Source: Candidatus Atribacteria bacterium (lineage in GTDB: Bacteria > Atribacterota > JALVIU01). Taken from it: 8,952 nucleotides of DNA. Positions within the stretch are counted from its first letter, which is position 1. Every line of letters begins with the position of its first letter. The notes beneath the pieces are model-generated. The model saw only the letters and a list, made by a program, of their open reading frames with translations. It made no database searches and was not told the origin of the DNA. The position numbers and the translations under genes are program-made. The stretch is taken from NCBI GenBank assembly GCA_027028665.1, contig JALVIU010000299.1, positions 1-8,952 on the forward strand, in the 5' to 3' direction. Below, piece after piece: positions 6,332 through 8,952 of this stretch.

Positions 6332-7051
6332 GTGAAATATAAGGATATAGCCCTTATATTATTGATTACTATAATAACTGCAGTTACAGGGTGTACTATA
6401 GAATTTGTAAATCCTCCCCTTACATCACCTACTCCAATTAATAGTCCTACTCCAATTATATCAAAATATCCTATACATAAAAATATTACTGCAACAATAT
6501 TCTGGGTAGGAGAAGGTGCAGATGAGGATAATGCATTTATCTCAAATGTCCAGAGTGCATGGGATGATAGATGGATGGAACACTATGGGGGGATAGATAA
6601 TCCAGACAATCGTACAGGGTATTATCCAATGGGCTTTATTCCTCACGAAAATCCATTTTACTTTGCACTTCCCTACAATGATTTCAAAGAAGGCAAAAGA
6701 AAAAAAGAGGCCTATGATGTAGTGTACTGGGCAAAAGAGAAAATGTGGGGTGAGTATGAATCCATGTGTAAAAATAGATGGATAAAAATAATAAAGGGAA
6801 ATAAAACAGTATATGCACAATGGGAAGATGTAGGGCCCTTTAATGAAAATGATTGGCCATATGTATTTGGAGATTCTCTTCCCCAAAATCAGATAAACAA
6901 TCGTGCAGGACTCGATGTATCTCCTGCTATACATGATTATCTTGGACTCTCAGGTATGGATAAGGTAGATTGGCAATTTGTAGATGAGGATAATGTACCA
7001 TATGGACCATGGAAAGAGATCATAACTACATCAGGGATCTATTGGGAATAA
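6332..7051 (+). CDS. Lipoprotein of unknown function, C-terminal domain possibly double-psi-barrel-like
   Basis: The 239-residue product has a type II signal peptide: basic start, hydrophobic residues 6-18 and lipobox VTGC, with Cys21 as the predicted lipid-bearing residue. A short Pro/Ser/Thr-rich stalk (about 28-48) contains SPTPI twice. The globular part (about 52-239) is rich in Trp and Tyr. I do not recognise the family with certainty. AQWEDVGPF (162-170), RAGLDVSPAI (191-200), LGL and VDWQFVD (212-218) recall the order of motifs in RlpA/expansin-type double-psi beta-barrels, where Asp residues in the GPF and LDVS segments are important. This is a weak analogy and needs a profile search. 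The GTG start at 6332 lies six bases after the caspase stop and has GGAG 11 bases upstream. The gene is in the same frame as the caspase gene. Co-transcription and an envelope location suggest the two proteins may act together. Confidence 0.75.
   Translation: MKYKDIALILLITIITAVTGCTIEFVNPPLTSPTPINSPTPIISKYPIHKNITATIFWVGEGADEDNAFISNVQSAWDDRWMEHYGGIDNPDNRTGYYPMGFIPHENPFYFALPYNDFKEGKRKKEAYDVVYWAKEKMWGEYESMCKNRWIKIIKGNKTVYAQWEDVGPFNENDWPYVFGDSLPQNQINNRAGLDVSPAIHDYLGLSGMDKVDWQFVDEDNVPYGPWKEIITTSGIYWE
6428..6458 (+). repeat. Direct repeat coding the SPTPI stalk of the lipoprotein
   Basis: CCTACTCCAATTA occurs at 6428-6440 and again, identical, at 6446-6458, an 18-base period. It encodes two SPTPI units in the Pro-rich linker after the lipobox. 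This suggests linker length has changed by repeat duplication. Confidence 0.7.
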
Positions 7052-7086
7052 AAAAGAAAGGGGCACTATAGTGCCCCTTTCTTTTT
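7051..7086. terminator. Bidirectional intrinsic terminator between convergent genes
   Basis: Bases 7051-7086 are a perfect inverted repeat centred between 7068 and 7069, with GC core GGGGCAC/GTGCCCC around TATA and outer A- and T-tracts. A T-run follows the core on the plus strand (TTTCTTTTT) and on the minus strand, so it can end both the lipoprotein transcript and the molybdenum hydroxylase transcript. It starts at the last base of the lipoprotein stop codon and ends nine bases from the other gene's stop. Confidence 0.88.
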
Positions 7087-7095
7087 AGGGGGTGC

Positions 7096-8952
7096 CTATT
7101 TCTCTTCTTTCTCTTTTAAGGCATCTATAATCTTTTCTGGGGTGATTGGTGGCTCTTTGATTCTTACACCAAGTGCATTTTCCACCGCATTTGCCACAGC
7201 AGGCATTACAGGAATCATGGTATGTTCTGCGATACCCCTTGCACCAAATGGTCCATCTGGCTGCGGTACCTCTACTATTATAGGGTTCATATCCCTTGGT
7301 ACATCAAGTGCTGTAGGTATCTTATAATCTGTGAAATTGGGGTTTAAAATTCTCCCTTTATCGTCAAACTTTACCTCTTCCCATAGTGCTGTGCCTAACC
7401 CCTGTACAAAACCACCTATTATCTGCCCATTTACAAGATCAGGATTTATTGCCTTCCCTGCATCAAATGCCTCTGCCATCTTTATCACTCTAATTCTACC
7501 AAGTTCCTTATCTATTTCGATCTCTACAGCGCCTGCACCTGTGGTATAGTGAACATTAGGATGTCCACCTTGACCTGTCTCTGGATCCACCTGGGCGGAT
7601 GTAAATTCTGGCATATACATACCATGTCCCATTATTGGCCCACCTACAAAGGTGTGATGCTCTGTCTCAATTCCTGTAATCACAAAGTCTTCAAAGGGAA
7701 GTTCAAATTCTGGATCTGTATAACACTTTACCTTACCATCTTCAAGATATAGATTTTCTTTCTCTATATTATATCCACGGGCCACTGTCTCAAGGATCTG
7801 ATTCTTTGCATCAACTGCTGCACGTCTTACTGCATTTCCACAACTCCAGGTTACATGGCTTGCAACTGTCTGCCACTCATACGGGTTTCTATCTGTATCT
7901 GGAAGCTCTACTCTTACCTTCTCAAGAGGAAGGGAGAGTTCCTCAGCTGCAATCTTTGCCATAGCTGTAAGGAATCCCTGCCCAAGCTCCATCCCAGATA
8001 CCAGGATGTTTATGCTTCCGTCTTCGCTAAATTTAATAAATGCTGCAGATGACTCATTAGGTGGCATAGCAGGTGCCTTCCAGACAGCTGCAAAACCTTT
8101 TGCTCTTATTTTATTAGGATCATCTGTTTTCTCTTCTTTGCCCCATTCAATAGTCTTTGCCACCTTATCTATACATTCCTGAATACCTGTTGGACCCATA
8201 GGTACACCGTATGCTACAGGGTCCCCCTTCTTTATAGCATTTATCTTTCTGAATTCTACGGGATCCATTCCCAAAGCCTTTGCCACTCTATCTATGTGGC
8301 TTTCTAATCCAAAGTGGAACTCGGAATAACCAAACCCCCTATATGCACCACATGGAGGTCTATTTGTATATATTGCATAAGAATCTATATATACATTTGG
8401 TATGTAGTATGGACCTGTTGCAGAAAATCCTGTAGCATTTACAACATTGGATCCATACTCAGCAGATGCGCCTACATCCCAGAACATTTCATGTTTTAAT
8501 GCAACAATTTTTCCATCTTTCTTTACTCCCATCTTTATATGGGCATAAAGCTCCTGTCTCTGAGATGAATTGTAAAATTCCTGCCTTCTTGTCCAACGGA
8601 GCTTTACAGGATGACCGGGTACCTTAAGTGCAGCAACTGCAGCAATAACTTCCATATTAATACCTGCTTTTCCTCCAAATCCTCCACCAATGTATGGAGC
8701 TATAACCCTTACATTCTTATGTGGCATTTTCAAAGAATGTGCAAGTATATTTCTCTGTGTATGAGGTGATTGTGTAGAATTCCAGAGGGTAAGTCTTCCA
8801 TCATAGGAATAAAGTGCAACTGATATATGTGTTTCAATAGGTGCATGTACTACATGGGGTACATGGTACCAATCCTCAAGTATATAATCTGCTTCCTTAA
8901 AGCCCTCTTCTACATCACCCTTTCTGATCTTTCTCAAATGGCCAATATTGGT
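7096..8952 (-). CDS. Xanthine dehydrogenase/aldehyde oxidase family, molybdenum-cofactor-binding subunit, 5' end cut by window edge
   Basis: The C-terminal 618 residues of a molybdenum hydroxylase large subunit are present; the frame is open to the window edge, entering as TNIGHLRKIRKGD, so the TTG at 8937 is not a true start. Full-length relatives are about 750-780 residues, so about 140-150 N-terminal residues are missing. Counting from the edge, visible motifs are GGGFGGK (89-95), AYRGFGYSE (203-211), ELGQG (322-326), FDAGKAINP (496-504) and the active-site GARGIAE (570-576) with the base-acting Glu576. The segment AYRGFG, not the AYRCSFR loop of CO dehydrogenase, argues against CoxL. Such enzymes hydroxylate purines, aldehydes or N-heterocycles with FAD and 2Fe-2S partner subunits, none of which is visible here. 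The substrate cannot be read with confidence, so no symbol is given. The stop is TAG, next to the shared terminator. Confidence 0.93.
   Translation of the reverse strand, partial: TNIGHLRKIRKGDVEEGFKEADYILEDWYHVPHVVHAPIETHISVALYSYDGRLTLWNSTQSPHTQRNILAHSLKMPHKNVRVIAPYIGGGFGGKAGINMEVIAAVAALKVPGHPVKLRWTRRQEFYNSSQRQELYAHIKMGVKKDGKIVALKHEMFWDVGASAEYGSNVVNATGFSATGPYYIPNVYIDSYAIYTNRPPCGAYRGFGYSEFHFGLESHIDRVAKALGMDPVEFRKINAIKKGDPVAYGVPMGPTGIQECIDKVAKTIEWGKEEKTDDPNKIRAKGFAAVWKAPAMPPNESSAAFIKFSEDGSINILVSGMELGQGFLTAMAKIAAEELSLPLEKVRVELPDTDRNPYEWQTVASHVTWSCGNAVRRAAVDAKNQILETVARGYNIEKENLYLEDGKVKCYTDPEFELPFEDFVITGIETEHHTFVGGPIMGHGMYMPEFTSAQVDPETGQGGHPNVHYTTGAGAVEIEIDKELGRIRVIKMAEAFDAGKAINPDLVNGQIIGGFVQGLGTALWEEVKFDDKGRILNPNFTDYKIPTALDVPRDMNPIIVEVPQPDGPFGARGIAEHTMIPVMPAVANAVENALGVRIKEPPITPEKIIDALKEKEEK

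Noticed and set aside
6323-6334. The caspase and lipoprotein genes are in the same frame, separated by one TAA and two codons, which could mean a broken fusion or stop read-through.
   Set aside because: The second product begins with its own signal peptide and lipobox, which makes sense only at a true N-terminus, so two separate genes are more likely.
6542-6934. A 130-residue minus-strand open frame.
   Set aside because: It is antisense to the lipoprotein gene, hydrophobic and aromatic by composition only, with no ribosome site or recognisable motif.
7142-8499. Several 61-72-residue plus-strand frames.
   Set aside because: All are antisense to the molybdenum hydroxylase gene, whose motifs run unbroken through the region.
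7096-8952. CO dehydrogenase large subunit (CoxL).
   Set aside because: The CoxL active-site loop with its Cys (AYRCSFR) is absent; the sequence has AYRGFGYSE as in the xanthine/aldehyde group.

Overview
The window is AT-rich (roughly 35-40% GC by eye) with heavy use of ATA, AGA and AGG codons, Lys/Ile/Glu-rich proteins, some TTG and GTG starts, and tight gene packing. This fits a low-GC, possibly thermophilic anaerobic bacterium of Firmicutes-like or deep-branching type. The sequence alone does not fix the phylum. No rRNA, tRNA, CRISPR array, transposase or phage gene was seen.

Minus strand, 3869 down to 1: a five-gene array, apparently one transcription unit, reads rplM (L13) - rpsI (S9) - ornithine/alanine racemase family protein - argF - cdaA (partial at the window edge). 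Two good sigma-A-type promoters precede rplM. The racemase and argF overlap by the four bases ATGA. Strong hairpins lie in the only two wider gaps, before the racemase and before cdaA. They may act as partial terminators that step expression down from the ribosomal genes to the metabolic genes and then to the c-di-AMP synthase.

Plus strand, 3971 to 7051: a divergent two-gene unit encodes exported proteins. The first is a 784-residue caspase-fold (C14/metacaspase-like) protein with a signal peptide, a His/Cys dyad, an EF-hand-like loop, a PEGA domain, a probable Ig-like segment and two tandem PsbP-like domains. The second, six bases later, is a lipoprotein with a Pro-rich stalk and an unrecognised C-terminal domain that has weak double-psi-barrel-like features. 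This pair is the least ordinary part of the window. A 36-base perfect inverted repeat ends the unit and probably also serves the convergent gene on the other side.

Minus strand, 8952 to 7096: the C-terminal 618 residues of a molybdenum-cofactor subunit of the xanthine dehydrogenase/aldehyde oxidase family. Its N-terminus lies beyond the window.
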